Source: Thiocapsa marina 5811 (lineage in GTDB: Bacteria; Pseudomonadota; Gammaproteobacteria; Chromatiales; Chromatiaceae). From it: a DNA stretch of 64,000 nt. The first letter of the stretch is position 1; each line of letters opens with the position of its first letter. Under the pieces are notes generated by a model. That model was not told where the DNA came from, made no database searches, and worked only from the letters and a program-made list of their open reading frames with translations. Shown piece by piece: positions 11,437-20,517 of the stretch. Position numbers and translations under genes: made by a program. The stretch covers positions 243,855-307,854 of the forward strand of contig NZ_AFWV01000008.1 in NCBI RefSeq assembly GCF_000223985.1, given 5' to 3'.

Positions 11437-11476
11437 GCAATTCTCCTTGTCGAGCGATCGGGTGCGAGCACCCTTG

Positions 11477-12223
11477 TCATGCGCTTTCGAGCGCGGCGCG
11501 CTGAGCGGTTTGGATCTCGCGGATGCCGGCGGCGCCGACCGCGATGAGTGCATCGAGCTCGGCGCGGCTGAAGGGTGCGCCCTCGGCGGTCCCTTGGACC
11601 TCGACGAAGCGGCCTTCGCCGTCCATCACCAGGTTCATGTCGGTTTCTGCGCCCGCATCCTCGGCATAATCGAGATCGAGGACCGCAACTCCTTTCACGA
11701 TGCCGACCGAGACGGCGGCGATCTGCGTGTGCAGCGGATCGGTCGTGATCTCTCCGCGTGCCAGCAGCCCGTCGATCGCGTCGCGCAACGCGACCCAGGC
11801 TCCGGTAATGGAGGCCGTGCGGGTGCCGCCGTCGGCCTGCAGGACATCGCAGTCGAGCGTGATCGAGCGCTCGCCGAGTGCGCTCAGATCCATCGCCGCA
11901 CGCAGCGACCGACCGATCAGGCGCTGGATCTCGAGCGTCCGTCCGCCCTGCTTGCCCCGGGCAGCCTCGCGCGGACTGCGCGTATCGGTCGCGCGCGGGA
12001 GCATCCCGTACTCGGCGGTCACCCAGCCCTTGCCCTGGCCCTTGAGAAAGGGCGGGACTTGCGACTCCACGCTTGCGGTGCAGAGCACGCGCGTCTCGCC
12101 GAACTCCACCAGCACGGAGCCCTCCGCATGGCGGGTGAACCCGCGGGTCAATCGAATCGGACGCAGCTCGTCGGGGCGGCGCCCGGACGGTCGCACAAGG
12201 GCGTTTGCAGGGGTGTCTGTCAT
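11477..12223 (-). CDS. rph: Ribonuclease PH
   Basis: RNase PH is a phosphate-dependent 3'-5' exonuclease that trims tRNA precursors. The 248 residues include [13 protein letters not shown] near the N-terminus, [13 protein letters not shown], and the phosphate-site region [20 protein letters not shown]. The C-terminal part [18 protein letters not shown] is also typical. It is about 10 residues longer than E. coli RNase PH. In relatives rph is close to pyrE and yicC, as here. Confidence 0.96.
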   Translation of the reverse strand: MTDTPANALVRPSGRRPDELRPIRLTRGFTRHAEGSVLVEFGETRVLCTASVESQVPPFLKGQGKGWVTAEYGMLPRATDTRSPREAARGKQGGRTLEIQRLIGRSLRAAMDLSALGERSITLDCDVLQADGGTRTASITGAWVALRDAIDGLLARGEITTDPLHTQIAAVSVGIVKGVAVLDLDYAEDAGAETDMNLVMDGEGRFVEVQGTAEGAPFSRAELDALIAVGAAGIREIQTAQRAALESA

Positions 12224-12268
12224 GGCGATGCGTGCTCTCGAAACCGGAACGGGTATGGGGTGGCGCGA

Positions 12269-13195
12269 CTACTCTGATTCACTCGGAGGCGTGCCCGAGA
12301 CCGTATCCGGGTTCGGGTTTCGGGCCACCTGCTCGAGGACCGCCTCAAGGAGCTCCCCGGCATCCTGCGGGCGGTCGCCGATCTCCATCGACATCGACCA
12401 ATCGACCAGCCTGAGTAAGGGGAAAGGATACCGGGTTTTCAGCTCCTCCGTGGCCGGAATCAGGGTGTCTTCCTTTTGGCGCTCGGGTGCGGGGGGCGGC
12501 GTGCGTCCCTCCATGCAGGCGCGGATGCTGGCCCCGACCGCGTAGACGTCCGTCCAGGGTCCGATATGACCGTCGCGCATATATTGCTCGATCGGCGAAT
12601 AACCGGCAGTGACGACCTGTCCGCCTCGCGCGCGGCTCTTCGCCAAAGGGTGCACTGCACCGAGGTCGAGCAGCATGGGCCGGTTGCCGTGTCGAAGGTG
12701 GATATTCCCCGGCTTGACGTCGAGATGGACCATGGAGCGACGATGCAGCAGCGACAGGGCATCGAGAACCGGGATGAAGACATCCAGGATGAAGGTCGTG
12801 CTCAGGCCGCCGCGCCGTGCCTGGACATAGGCCCCGAGATTGCGCCCCCGCTCGTTGGGCATGACCAAATAGCCCGTGTCGTTGGCGAGGAAGAAATCCA
12901 AGACCCGAACGATCGAAGGGTGCTTCAAAGAAGCCAGCGCCTTGGCCTCTTGAAAGAACAACTTGCGTCCTTGATGAAGATTCTCGGCGAGCTGCGGCTC
13001 GCTCGCGATCAACCGTCCGGCACTGTCGCGCCGCGCGATCTTCTTGGGCATGTACTCCTTGATGACGACCTCTTCGCCCGAGTCCTCGTCGTAGGCGAGG
13101 TAGATGAGGCTGAATCCGCCCTGCGCGATGGTCTTCACGACCCGATACGGACCCAACAAGGTGCCCGCGGGAAGGCTGTCTCGGGCGACGGCCAT
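12269..13195 (-). CDS. Hanks-type serine/threonine protein kinase
   Basis: This 308-residue soluble kinase domain has the glycine loop IAQGGFSLIYLAY, a lysine in VVIKEYMPKK, the catalytic loop HLDVKPGNIHL and a metal loop DLGAVHPL in place of DFG. The usual HRD is HLD, so it belongs to the non-RD kinases and may not need activation-loop phosphorylation. No sensor or membrane segment is seen. The ATG at 13195 is chosen because the conserved N-lobe begins soon after; an earlier start would add 13 unconserved residues. It lies between rph and yicC. The target is unknown. Confidence 0.88.
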   Translation of the reverse strand: MAVARDSLPAGTLLGPYRVVKTIAQGGFSLIYLAYDEDSGEEVVIKEYMPKKIARRDSAGRLIASEPQLAENLHQGRKLFFQEAKALASLKHPSIVRVLDFFLANDTGYLVMPNERGRNLGAYVQARRGGLSTTFILDVFIPVLDALSLLHRRSMVHLDVKPGNIHLRHGNRPMLLDLGAVHPLAKSRARGGQVVTAGYSPIEQYMRDGHIGPWTDVYAVGASIRACMEGRTPPPAPERQKEDTLIPATEELKTRYPFPLLRLVDWSMSMEIGDRPQDAGELLEAVLEQVARNPNPDTVSGTPPSESE

Positions 13196-13463
13196 GATGG
13201 TCTCTGTCGGTCTCCGTTCGGGGTTCGGCGGCACGCAGTCGGCCGCAGGGCGTCAAACGCTCGGGACGGAATCCTGCGCCCGCGCGCGAAACAAGGCAAC
13301 GTGCGTCTCGCCGTTGCGTCGGGCAGATCGACCCGGATAATGGTCGCCCCGAGCCCGGATCCACGCGAGCGGTCGCACGCACTCGGTCTCGCTGCCGCTT
13401 GTCGCGCCCGAGCGGCGACGCCTACAACGTCGCACCCACATCCATCACCGCAGGTAAGACTCC

Positions 13464-14330
13464 ATGATCAAAAGTATGACAGCCTTCGCGCGCGAGTCGC
13501 GCGCCGGTGATTTCGGTGAGCTGACCTGGGAGCTGCGGGCCGTCAACCATCGCTATCTCGAGCCGCATCTGCGGTTGCCCGAGGAGCTGCGCGCGCTCGA
13601 AACCGGTGTGCGCACGCGACTGGCTGCCCGTGTGCAGCGCGGCAAGCTCGACTGCAACCTGCGCTACGTCCCGGCCGTCGGACTCACGGGAAGCCTGCGG
13701 GTCAACCGTGCCTTTGTCGAGCAGCTCATCGCGGCCGGGCAGGAGGTCGGCGCCATCATCGGTCGAGGGGTCGACCCGTCGCCCTTCGAGCTGTTGCGCT
13801 GGCCCGGCGTGCTCCAGGAGCAGGACCGCGCCCTGGATCAGGTCACGGCTGCCGCGCTGGATCTTCTCGAAACCGCCATCGACACCCTTCTTGCCACCCG
13901 GGAGCGCGAGGGCGAACGCTTGGAACGCCTTCTGCTCGATCGCTGCGACCGCCTTCAGGAGAGCGTGGTGCGCGTGCGCGCCCGGATGCCCGAGGTGATG
14001 ACCGGCGTGCGCCGGCGTCTCGCCGATCGCCTCGCCGAGCTGCGCGCCGAGCTGGACCCCGCACGCCTCGAGCAGGAGATGGCCCTGGTTGCGGCCCGCC
14101 TGGATGTGGACGAGGAGATGGACCGTCTGGAGGCCCACGTCGCCGAGGTCCGGGACGTGCTCAAACGCCGCGAGCCCGTCGGGCGCCGCCTGGATTTTCT
14201 CATGCAGGAGCTCAACCGCGAGGCCAACACCCTGGGTTCGAAGTCGGCCGACGTAGAAGTCACCCGAGAGGCGGTCGAGATGAAGGTCCTGATCGAGCAG
14301 ATGCGCGAGCAGGTGCAGAATTTGGAGTGA
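13464..14330 (+). CDS. yicC: YicC family endoribonuclease-like protein
   Basis: The 288 residues match YicC throughout, from MIKSMTAFARESRAGDFGELTWELRAVNHRYLEP to the C-terminal GRRLDFLMQELNREANTLGSK and VEMKVLIEQMREQVQNLE. E. coli YicC has been reported to act in RNA turnover as an endoribonuclease. In gammaproteobacteria yicC usually precedes gmk. Here 15 kb of other genes separate the two, including the whole defence operon. Confidence 0.93.
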   Translation: MIKSMTAFARESRAGDFGELTWELRAVNHRYLEPHLRLPEELRALETGVRTRLAARVQRGKLDCNLRYVPAVGLTGSLRVNRAFVEQLIAAGQEVGAIIGRGVDPSPFELLRWPGVLQEQDRALDQVTAAALDLLETAIDTLLATREREGERLERLLLDRCDRLQESVVRVRARMPEVMTGVRRRLADRLAELRAELDPARLEQEMALVAARLDVDEEMDRLEAHVAEVRDVLKRREPVGRRLDFLMQELNREANTLGSKSADVEVTREAVEMKVLIEQMREQVQNLE

Positions 14331-14334
14331 CGCG

Positions 14335-15195
14335 ATGGCTCCTCGCGAAAAACCCTCATTTCGATGCCCAGGCGCCCTAGCGTGTGTCGGGGCGATCGCC
14401 GCGCTCCTGCTGCTCGCACTGACGATCGGACCGCTGTCGGCCGATGCCCCGCCGACCCTGCGCGAGCTGCCGCGCACCGACGGCGAGGGTCTGCCGCCAC
14501 CGCGGGCGGCCATCGGACCGCTCGAGTGGCCACGCCTGATCGCCGAGAGCCGCCGCGCCTGCGAGGGTCCGTGCGCGACGCCCTTCGGGCAGGTGCTCGG
14601 GGTGGCCGACGGGGCCGCGGCCCGCTCGAACTGTGTCTCCACCTGCCTGCACCCCGAGCGGAGCTTTCTCGACCTGGAGACCGGGGAGGTCGCGGTGTCG
14701 CGCGATGCGCCGGCGGGGGGTGCGAAGCACTACGTCGGCATCACCTACCAATGTGTCGGATACGCCCGGCTTTGGTGGATGAAGAGCCGTTCCCTGACCT
14801 TCGGCGATGTCGAAATCGCCCACGACATCCTCTACCTGACCGAGGCAACCGACCCGCGCACCGGCGCGATCGTGCCGCTGGGGCGCTCGCTCAACGGGAC
14901 CGCGCGGCGTCCGCCCGAGCGCGGCGACTTGCTGGTGTATCTGGCCGATCGCGAGGATCCGGAATGGCGCGCCGGACATGTCGCCGTGGTCGTCGACGTG
15001 GACCGCGAGCAGGGTCTGGTCGCGCTGGCCGAGGAGAACTACGACAACCGGCCCTGGGAGGATCCGCAAGCCTTCGCGCGGCGCATCGAGATGTTCGAGA
15101 TCAACGGCCGCTTCACGCTGCTGGACGTCGCGCCGAACAGCCGCACCAGTGCCGATGGCGGTCGCATCGGCGGTTGGGTGTATCCGGTGCACTGA
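14335..15195 (+). CDS. Membrane-anchored CHAP-domain amidase-like protein
   Basis: The 286-residue protein starts four bases after yicC. Residues 12-36 form a hydrophobic signal or anchor segment. The C-terminal half resembles the CHAP amidase domain found in glutathionylspermidine synthetase/amidase and cell-wall hydrolases. Cys140 in YQCVGYARLWW is the likely nucleophile, His215 in AGHVAVVVDVD the general base, and AEENYDN (233-238) supplies the third polar residue. Six extra cysteines precede the domain. The substrate could be peptidoglycan peptide or a glutathione-polyamine conjugate. It is not part of the usual yicC-gmk cluster. Confidence 0.68.
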   Translation: MAPREKPSFRCPGALACVGAIAALLLLALTIGPLSADAPPTLRELPRTDGEGLPPPRAAIGPLEWPRLIAESRRACEGPCATPFGQVLGVADGAAARSNCVSTCLHPERSFLDLETGEVAVSRDAPAGGAKHYVGITYQCVGYARLWWMKSRSLTFGDVEIAHDILYLTEATDPRTGAIVPLGRSLNGTARRPPERGDLLVYLADREDPEWRAGHVAVVVDVDREQGLVALAEENYDNRPWEDPQAFARRIEMFEINGRFTLLDVAPNSRTSADGGRIGGWVYPVH

Positions 15196-15436
15196 GCGAC
15201 CCTGGGCAGCCCGCGGCGCCGGCGCGCCCGGATCGATCGCCCCACCGCGCGCTTGGCGACCCAATCGCAGGGCGGTGACGGCGCGGTTCCCGTCGAGGGT
15301 TGCGGCGATGCGGTTCAACGGGGCGCGAAGCCCTGGGGCCGGTGCGTTGGTCAATAGTCCGAAGGCGTCATCGTGAGGTTGCGCCAGTCGCGCAAGGGCG
15401 CCACCAGGCTTGCCCCGCCGTTCGAGCCATCTCCCC

Positions 15437-18400
15437 TCAGCGCTCGGTTGGGTAGGTCGTCGCCGACTGCCCCGCGACCAGCGAACGAAAGTCCGCGCCT
15501 TCAATCTCCTGGCTCTCTGCAACTGCTTCCGGCACCGGGAACACCGGGCTTCCAGGCGACCACAGTTCGGTGCTGTCGGGGTGCTGCTCGTAGTAGTCGG
15601 GATCCGTTGTGACGCGCACCGAAGCCGGCATTCCCGGCGCCTGCCAGGACCAGTCGCGCGTGCCGAGCGCCTTGGTTTGAACGCCCGGCGGCAGCAGGTC
15701 GGGGCGGGCGAGCAATGCGCCGAGATCGGTCAGGTCATAGCGGGCCGGCGGGCGCTCGGGCGCATCGAGGTCGTCCGCGGTGACCTCGTCGAGGTCGAAT
15801 CCGGCCTGCTCGGCGGATTCCACCTCGGCGGCGATGTCCGTGACCAGGTTGGCCCTTGCCCTCTCGCGATCCTCCGGCCGGCCCAAGGCGACCTCGGTGA
15901 TCGCACGGGGCAGGCGGGCGAGGATGGGTTGGAGGCGTCCGACGAAGCTCTGGAAGAGGTTGATGCGGTGGCGTAGCGCCTCGTAGACGTCGGCTTCGAC
16001 GGTGTCCTGATAGTGCAGATTGACGATGCGGATCTCGGGGTGTTCCTGACCGAGACGGTCGATGCGGCCGATACGCTGCTCGACCCGCATCGGGTTCCAG
16101 GGCATGTCGTAATTGACCAGCGCTCCGCAGAACTGGAAGTTCAGACCCTCGGCGGCGGCGTCGGTGCAGACCATGATCTCCGCGAGGCCATCCCGAAAGC
16201 GCTTTTTCGTCGCATCGCGTGTGATCACTTGCCAGTCGCCCGCCGGGGTGAGGATCTCGCCGCCGCGCCCGGAGAAGCAGATCACGCCGGGGCCGAAGGT
16301 GTCGGCGATGCGTCCGCGCAGAAAGTCCATGGTGTCGGTGTACTGGGTGAAGACCATCGCCTGACGGTAGCCCTGCTCGCGCAGCTCGCTCAGAACCTCC
16401 AACAGGACCCCCGCCTTGGTATCCGACGGGAGGCGTTCAGCCGCGGCCAGCAGTGCCCGGATGTCGCCCATCTCTTCCAGGGCGAGGGCTTGGCGTTCCA
16501 GATCGATCGCCTCTTCGGCGTCGATCTCGTCCTCGCCGAGCTCGTCGTCGGGCACGTCCTCGTCGACTGCACCGGCCACGCCCAGTGCCGGGCCGTATCC
16601 CGTTTGGCCCCCGACGGCCGCCAGTCGACCTTCCAGGGTCCGGCTCAGTGCATGGAAGCTGCTGGCCAGGCGCCGCCGATAAATGGTCATGACGAAGCCC
16701 ACGGCGGTGCGCTCATCGGCTGCGGCGTTGTCGTAGGTGCTGCCGATATAGTCCTCGACCTGCTCGTAGACCAGACGCTCGGCCGGGGTCATCTCGACGA
16801 AGCGATCTTCGACCTTGCGGGTTGCGATCAGTGCCTTGAGCTTGCCGGCCTGCTGGTAGCGGCGCAGCAGCTCGCGGGTGTGCCGCGAGATCAGGGCGCG
16901 CAACGGGGTGTGCAGTTTCATCAGACGGACCGCTGCCCGGCGCTCCGGGGTTTCGAGCTGTTTGAGCGGAATGGACGCGGTGTCGCGCAAGGCACGCAGG
17001 ATCTTGCGCACCTTGAGGCGACTCAGGCCCGGCAGGTGGCGCATCGCATCCTCTTCGGCCAAGGCCCCATAGGTCACCTCGGCGGCCTGGAACAGGTCCG
17101 CCATCCGGCGAAGCTGGGCATGCGATTGATTCGGCGCAGCGGCGTACTCGAAGAAGTCCAGGAAGGCACGCAGGTTCCAGTCGGCGGGCAGCCCGAGCAG
17201 GGCCATCAGGTCCCAGACCTCGACAGGGCTGACCTGCATCGGGGTCGCGGTCAAGAGCACCAGCCCTTGCGTGCGCTCGCGGAGGCTCTGCATCAGACGC
17301 AGCAGTTGATTGGGCCGCTGGTCGGCACCGAGACCGCCGCCGCCCCGTCGGGCATGATGGGCCTCGTCGAGCACCACCAGGTCCCAGGGCTCGGCCCCGG
17401 ACAACAGCTCGGCCGCACGATCGCGCCGCCGCATCAGGTGACTGGAGACCAGCACGCAAGGCTCACGGTGCCACGCCTTGGCGTCGACCGGACGTTGCGC
17501 CTCGCCCTGGAGCCCCCGCGACGCGTACCAGCACAGCCGCTGCCCGTCGTAAATGGGCCAATTCAGATTGAACTTCTCGCGCAGCTCGATCTGCCACTGG
17601 CGCAAGACGGCCTTCGGCGCCAGCACCAGGATCCGCTTCGCCCGGCCGGCCAGCCAGGCTTGGCGCAGCAGAAGGCCCGCTTGAATCGTCTTGCCCAGAC
17701 CCACCTCGTCGGCGATCAGCAGTCGCGGCGGCCAGTGGTCATAGAGACGTTGAAAGGCCCTGACCTGATGGGGCCAAGGGATCACTGCGCTCGTCGCTTC
17801 GCCGACCCGTTCGCCGCCATCCGGCCAAGCCGGGGCATGGCGGATGTAGCCCCACACCAGGCGGCGCGGGTCCGACCGGGGTTCCGGGCTCGGTGATTCG
17901 GGAATCGGAACGATCGGCTCCGCATCAGCCGACGTCGTTCTCAGCCGACCCGGCAGGTCGTCCTTGGGCAGAAACTTCAGCAGCTCCAGCCGAACGGCCG
18001 CCGGCACGTCCATCACGATGGCGCTCGCCGTCTTGTTGGCCCAGAGACGCTGAAAGCTGTCCTCTTCGGCCTGGACATGGGCGGTGCCGCCGCCCCCATC
18101 GGCGCCCCAGGTCGTGAAGACATGGAAGCTGTCCCAGTTGTGCTTCCAGCCGAACTCGGTCTCATTGATGCTGCCGCTGAAGGCCAGCCGGTTTCCCGCG
18201 CCGTCCTCGAGAATACCGGCCTTTTCGTGAAAGAGACCAAGGCCCGCGATGGGCTTGCGGCCCTCGTCGCAGGGCACGGCTACCTTCACGTCCAGGTGGC
18301 CCTTGGCGACCATCCAGGCCAGCAGTCCAAGGGCGTCCACCGCAGTGGCGTCATCCGCGCCGAGTGGCTCGGCCAGCAGCGCCGCCTCCACCCGGTCGCG

Positions 18401-18658
18401 CAGATCGGCGCCTTGCTGGATGGCAGCAACATCTTGGGGCTTCAGGGTGCATCCCACGACAAGGCGCATCCGACCGCGGTTGCGGACGAGACCCTCGATT
18501 CCACGGGCGGCGAGGGCAAGGGCGTAGGCGGAGAAGTAGCCGGTGGAGCGGTCGTAGCGCACGGCGCATTCCAAGGCGGGGACATAGAACCCGGTGACCA
18601 AGTCGCCCTGCTCCGGACTGTACTTGGTCAGCCAATCCCTGGCGGTGAGGAGACTCAC
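15437..18658 (-). CDS. PLD-domain SNF2/DEAH helicase of the defence operon
   Basis: This 1073-residue protein joins two activities. A phospholipase D-like nuclease domain occupies about residues 1-230, with HEK at 144-146 followed by GSIN at 162-165, one HxK...GSxxN half-site. An SNF2-family helicase follows, with PHQVRAFQRL, Walker A in DEVGLGKT (317-324), DEAH at 431-434, TATPMQ, and helicase C motifs VFTQYTDTMDFL, TDAAAEGLNFQF and QRIGRIDRLGQ. The GTG start overlaps the DUF262 stop as GTGA. Similar PLD-SNF2 proteins occur with DUF499 and DUF1156 genes in defence islands and in DISARM-like systems. Confidence 0.85.
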   Translation of the reverse strand: MSLLTARDWLTKYSPEQGDLVTGFYVPALECAVRYDRSTGYFSAYALALAARGIEGLVRNRGRMRLVVGCTLKPQDVAAIQQGADLRDRVEAALLAEPLGADDATAVDALGLLAWMVAKGHLDVKVAVPCDEGRKPIAGLGLFHEKAGILEDGAGNRLAFSGSINETEFGWKHNWDSFHVFTTWGADGGGGTAHVQAEEDSFQRLWANKTASAIVMDVPAAVRLELLKFLPKDDLPGRLRTTSADAEPIVPIPESPSPEPRSDPRRLVWGYIRHAPAWPDGGERVGEATSAVIPWPHQVRAFQRLYDHWPPRLLIADEVGLGKTIQAGLLLRQAWLAGRAKRILVLAPKAVLRQWQIELREKFNLNWPIYDGQRLCWYASRGLQGEAQRPVDAKAWHREPCVLVSSHLMRRRDRAAELLSGAEPWDLVVLDEAHHARRGGGGLGADQRPNQLLRLMQSLRERTQGLVLLTATPMQVSPVEVWDLMALLGLPADWNLRAFLDFFEYAAAPNQSHAQLRRMADLFQAAEVTYGALAEEDAMRHLPGLSRLKVRKILRALRDTASIPLKQLETPERRAAVRLMKLHTPLRALISRHTRELLRRYQQAGKLKALIATRKVEDRFVEMTPAERLVYEQVEDYIGSTYDNAAADERTAVGFVMTIYRRRLASSFHALSRTLEGRLAAVGGQTGYGPALGVAGAVDEDVPDDELGEDEIDAEEAIDLERQALALEEMGDIRALLAAAERLPSDTKAGVLLEVLSELREQGYRQAMVFTQYTDTMDFLRGRIADTFGPGVICFSGRGGEILTPAGDWQVITRDATKKRFRDGLAEIMVCTDAAAEGLNFQFCGALVNYDMPWNPMRVEQRIGRIDRLGQEHPEIRIVNLHYQDTVEADVYEALRHRINLFQSFVGRLQPILARLPRAITEVALGRPEDRERARANLVTDIAAEVESAEQAGFDLDEVTADDLDAPERPPARYDLTDLGALLARPDLLPPGVQTKALGTRDWSWQAPGMPASVRVTTDPDYYEQHPDSTELWSPGSPVFPVPEAVAESQEIEGADFRSLVAGQSATTYPTER

Positions 18659-20517
18659 GCCTCGTTCTCGTCGGAGCTGTCGTCGCCGTTCGACTCGGTG
18701 ACCGGCTCCTGCTCGGAGGCTTGTTGCAGGACAGCCTTGCCCATCGCCGCGGCAATGCGGGTCACCAGGGCCTCCTCGCGAGCGGCGAAAAAACCCTCGA
18801 AGTGGTCGTCTCGAAGTCGCTCTGGATCGATGACGTGGGTCCCGAGGATCTGATCCATGCGCTCGGCATCGATGCCCGCCTGGTCCTGAATGCGCTGGAG
18901 ATAGGCACTCGGCGCCTGCCCCCCGATGATCCGATTGGTCCGCGCGGACACTGCCGCCTTGTTGACGATGGAGTTGTAGCGTTGGGACGTTATGCCCTGC
19001 TTGACGCACCACGCCTGGGGAAAGATGTGGTGGATGTCGATTCGCTCGTCCCAAAAGCTGGCCTCGTCGATGGGTACCCCGGTGCGGAAGTCCTGCGCAC
19101 CGTCGCGCATCAGTAGGGCATGCAGCCCCTTGTAGGCTGCGCTGTTACGGGTCCTCAAGGTCAGCAAGCGGGTTCTTGAAAAGTTGGCATCGATCACCGT
19201 CTGCGGCTCCGGACCTCCGTCGATCCAGGCCAGGACCTCCGGCACGTCGCGTGCGAAGCGGGATTCGACACCCCCGCCGTATAGCTCCCCGAAGACCCCG
19301 CACCAGAACCATAGGGCCACCTTTCGCCGAATGCCATCGTCCTCCCAGCGCTTGCCGAGGTTAATGAGGATGGCCGCCAAGGGGATCACCTGGGTCTGGT
19401 AGGGCAAATCCCAGGGCGAAAAAATGTTCTGCTGAAACAGGAAACGTGCGGCGCGCTCGAATCCCTCCACCGCCGCGTCGGCCCATTGGCAATAGCCGCT
19501 CAAGGGCAGGTTGAGGATCGTTACGCGCTTGCAGCTCACGGCTGCGGCCTGTTCCGGCTTGAATCCGTTGGTCAGATCGGCTTCGCGGCGGGCAATGGTG
19601 TAGAGCAGTGCCACAACCTGGAGAAAGTCGGTGTTGGCCAGGCGCTGCAGCACCCTCTTCTGATGTAGGCGCGGCTCCCGTCCGGCAACCTTGCGCTCCT
19701 GGTTCCCGAACCAGTCATCCCGCAGGTTGAAGTTGTCCGCCGCGTAGGTGGCGGTCAACAGCTCGAAGGCAGTCAGCGAGACGCCGCCGGTGTTCACCTT
19801 CTCGAAGACCTGGCACACGGCCTCTTTGGAGGTCGTCTGATGCAGCACGATCAGCGGGACCTGATACTGCTTGAAGGCGTTCAGCACCCGCTTGCCGAAC
19901 TCGTTGTAGAACTTCTGCCGCTCCTTGTCGAAGTCCCAGAACTCGGAGTAGGCCATCCGCCAATCGTCGTCCTCGAGGACGTTGCGGATGGGAAAAAGCT
20001 CAGCCTCGTACTCGCGCTCGGGGGTCGAGTAGTCGGAGATCAACTCACCGCGGAAGTTGAGCAGTTGGCGGCTCTCCGGCAGACCGACGATTGCCTCCTC
20101 CAGATCCTCCGGGGACTGCACGGCCTTGCGCATATCGATGTAGTACCACCGCTTGACCTTCTGTTTCTTGGCGTTGGTCGTCTCCACGACCTCGTCCAGC
20201 ATCAATGCTTGGTAGAGAGAGGTCAGCCGCTGCTGGCCATCCAGGACCAGGCGCTCGGGCTCCGGCCGGCCCTGGGGCGGAAAGGTCACGCCCTGCACGG
20301 GCCTGGGCTGGAAGCGCACGTCGCCGCCGGTCTTGAGCATCATCACGGCACCGATGGGGAAGGATCGGGCGACGCTCGCAAGCACCGAACGGATATGGTC
20401 GTCGTCCCAGACCCACCCCCGCTGGAAGTCCGGGAGCTGGGTCTTGCCGTCCCCCAACTGTTTGAGCATGTCGGAGAGGAATTCCTTAGTGGTATCGAAG
20501 GTGGTCAGGGTGCTCAA
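18655..20517 (-). CDS. DUF262/HNH (GmrSD-like) nuclease subunit
   Basis: The 620-residue protein has an N-terminal DUF262 domain, with RGWVWDDDHIRSVL, FPIGAVMML and the NTPase motif LVLDGQQRLTSLY, then FEKVNTGGVSLTAFELL. The C-terminal part is DUF1524-like, with the HNH signature IDIHHIFPQAWC and NKAAVSARTNRIIGG. Together these are the two halves of GmrSD-type modification-dependent endonucleases, which cut modified phage DNA. The TTG at 20517 is taken as the start: AGGAGGA ends six bases upstream, and TTGA overlaps the stop of the preceding frame. Its partner genes suggest it is the effector or co-effector. Confidence 0.85.
   Translation of the reverse strand: MSTLTTFDTTKEFLSDMLKQLGDGKTQLPDFQRGWVWDDDHIRSVLASVARSFPIGAVMMLKTGGDVRFQPRPVQGVTFPPQGRPEPERLVLDGQQRLTSLYQALMLDEVVETTNAKKQKVKRWYYIDMRKAVQSPEDLEEAIVGLPESRQLLNFRGELISDYSTPEREYEAELFPIRNVLEDDDWRMAYSEFWDFDKERQKFYNEFGKRVLNAFKQYQVPLIVLHQTTSKEAVCQVFEKVNTGGVSLTAFELLTATYAADNFNLRDDWFGNQERKVAGREPRLHQKRVLQRLANTDFLQVVALLYTIARREADLTNGFKPEQAAAVSCKRVTILNLPLSGYCQWADAAVEGFERAARFLFQQNIFSPWDLPYQTQVIPLAAILINLGKRWEDDGIRRKVALWFWCGVFGELYGGGVESRFARDVPEVLAWIDGGPEPQTVIDANFSRTRLLTLRTRNSAAYKGLHALLMRDGAQDFRTGVPIDEASFWDERIDIHHIFPQAWCVKQGITSQRYNSIVNKAAVSARTNRIIGGQAPSAYLQRIQDQAGIDAERMDQILGTHVIDPERLRDDHFEGFFAAREEALVTRIAAAMGKAVLQQASEQEPVTESNGDDSSDENEA

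Noticed and set aside
15196..15436. Attachment site at the left edge of the defence island
   Set aside because: I found no duplication with the sequence at 28942-29349 and no integrase gene.
16013..17896. 627-codon frame opposite the PLD helicase
   Set aside because: The opposite strand has all helicase motifs, and this frame shows none and no start signal.
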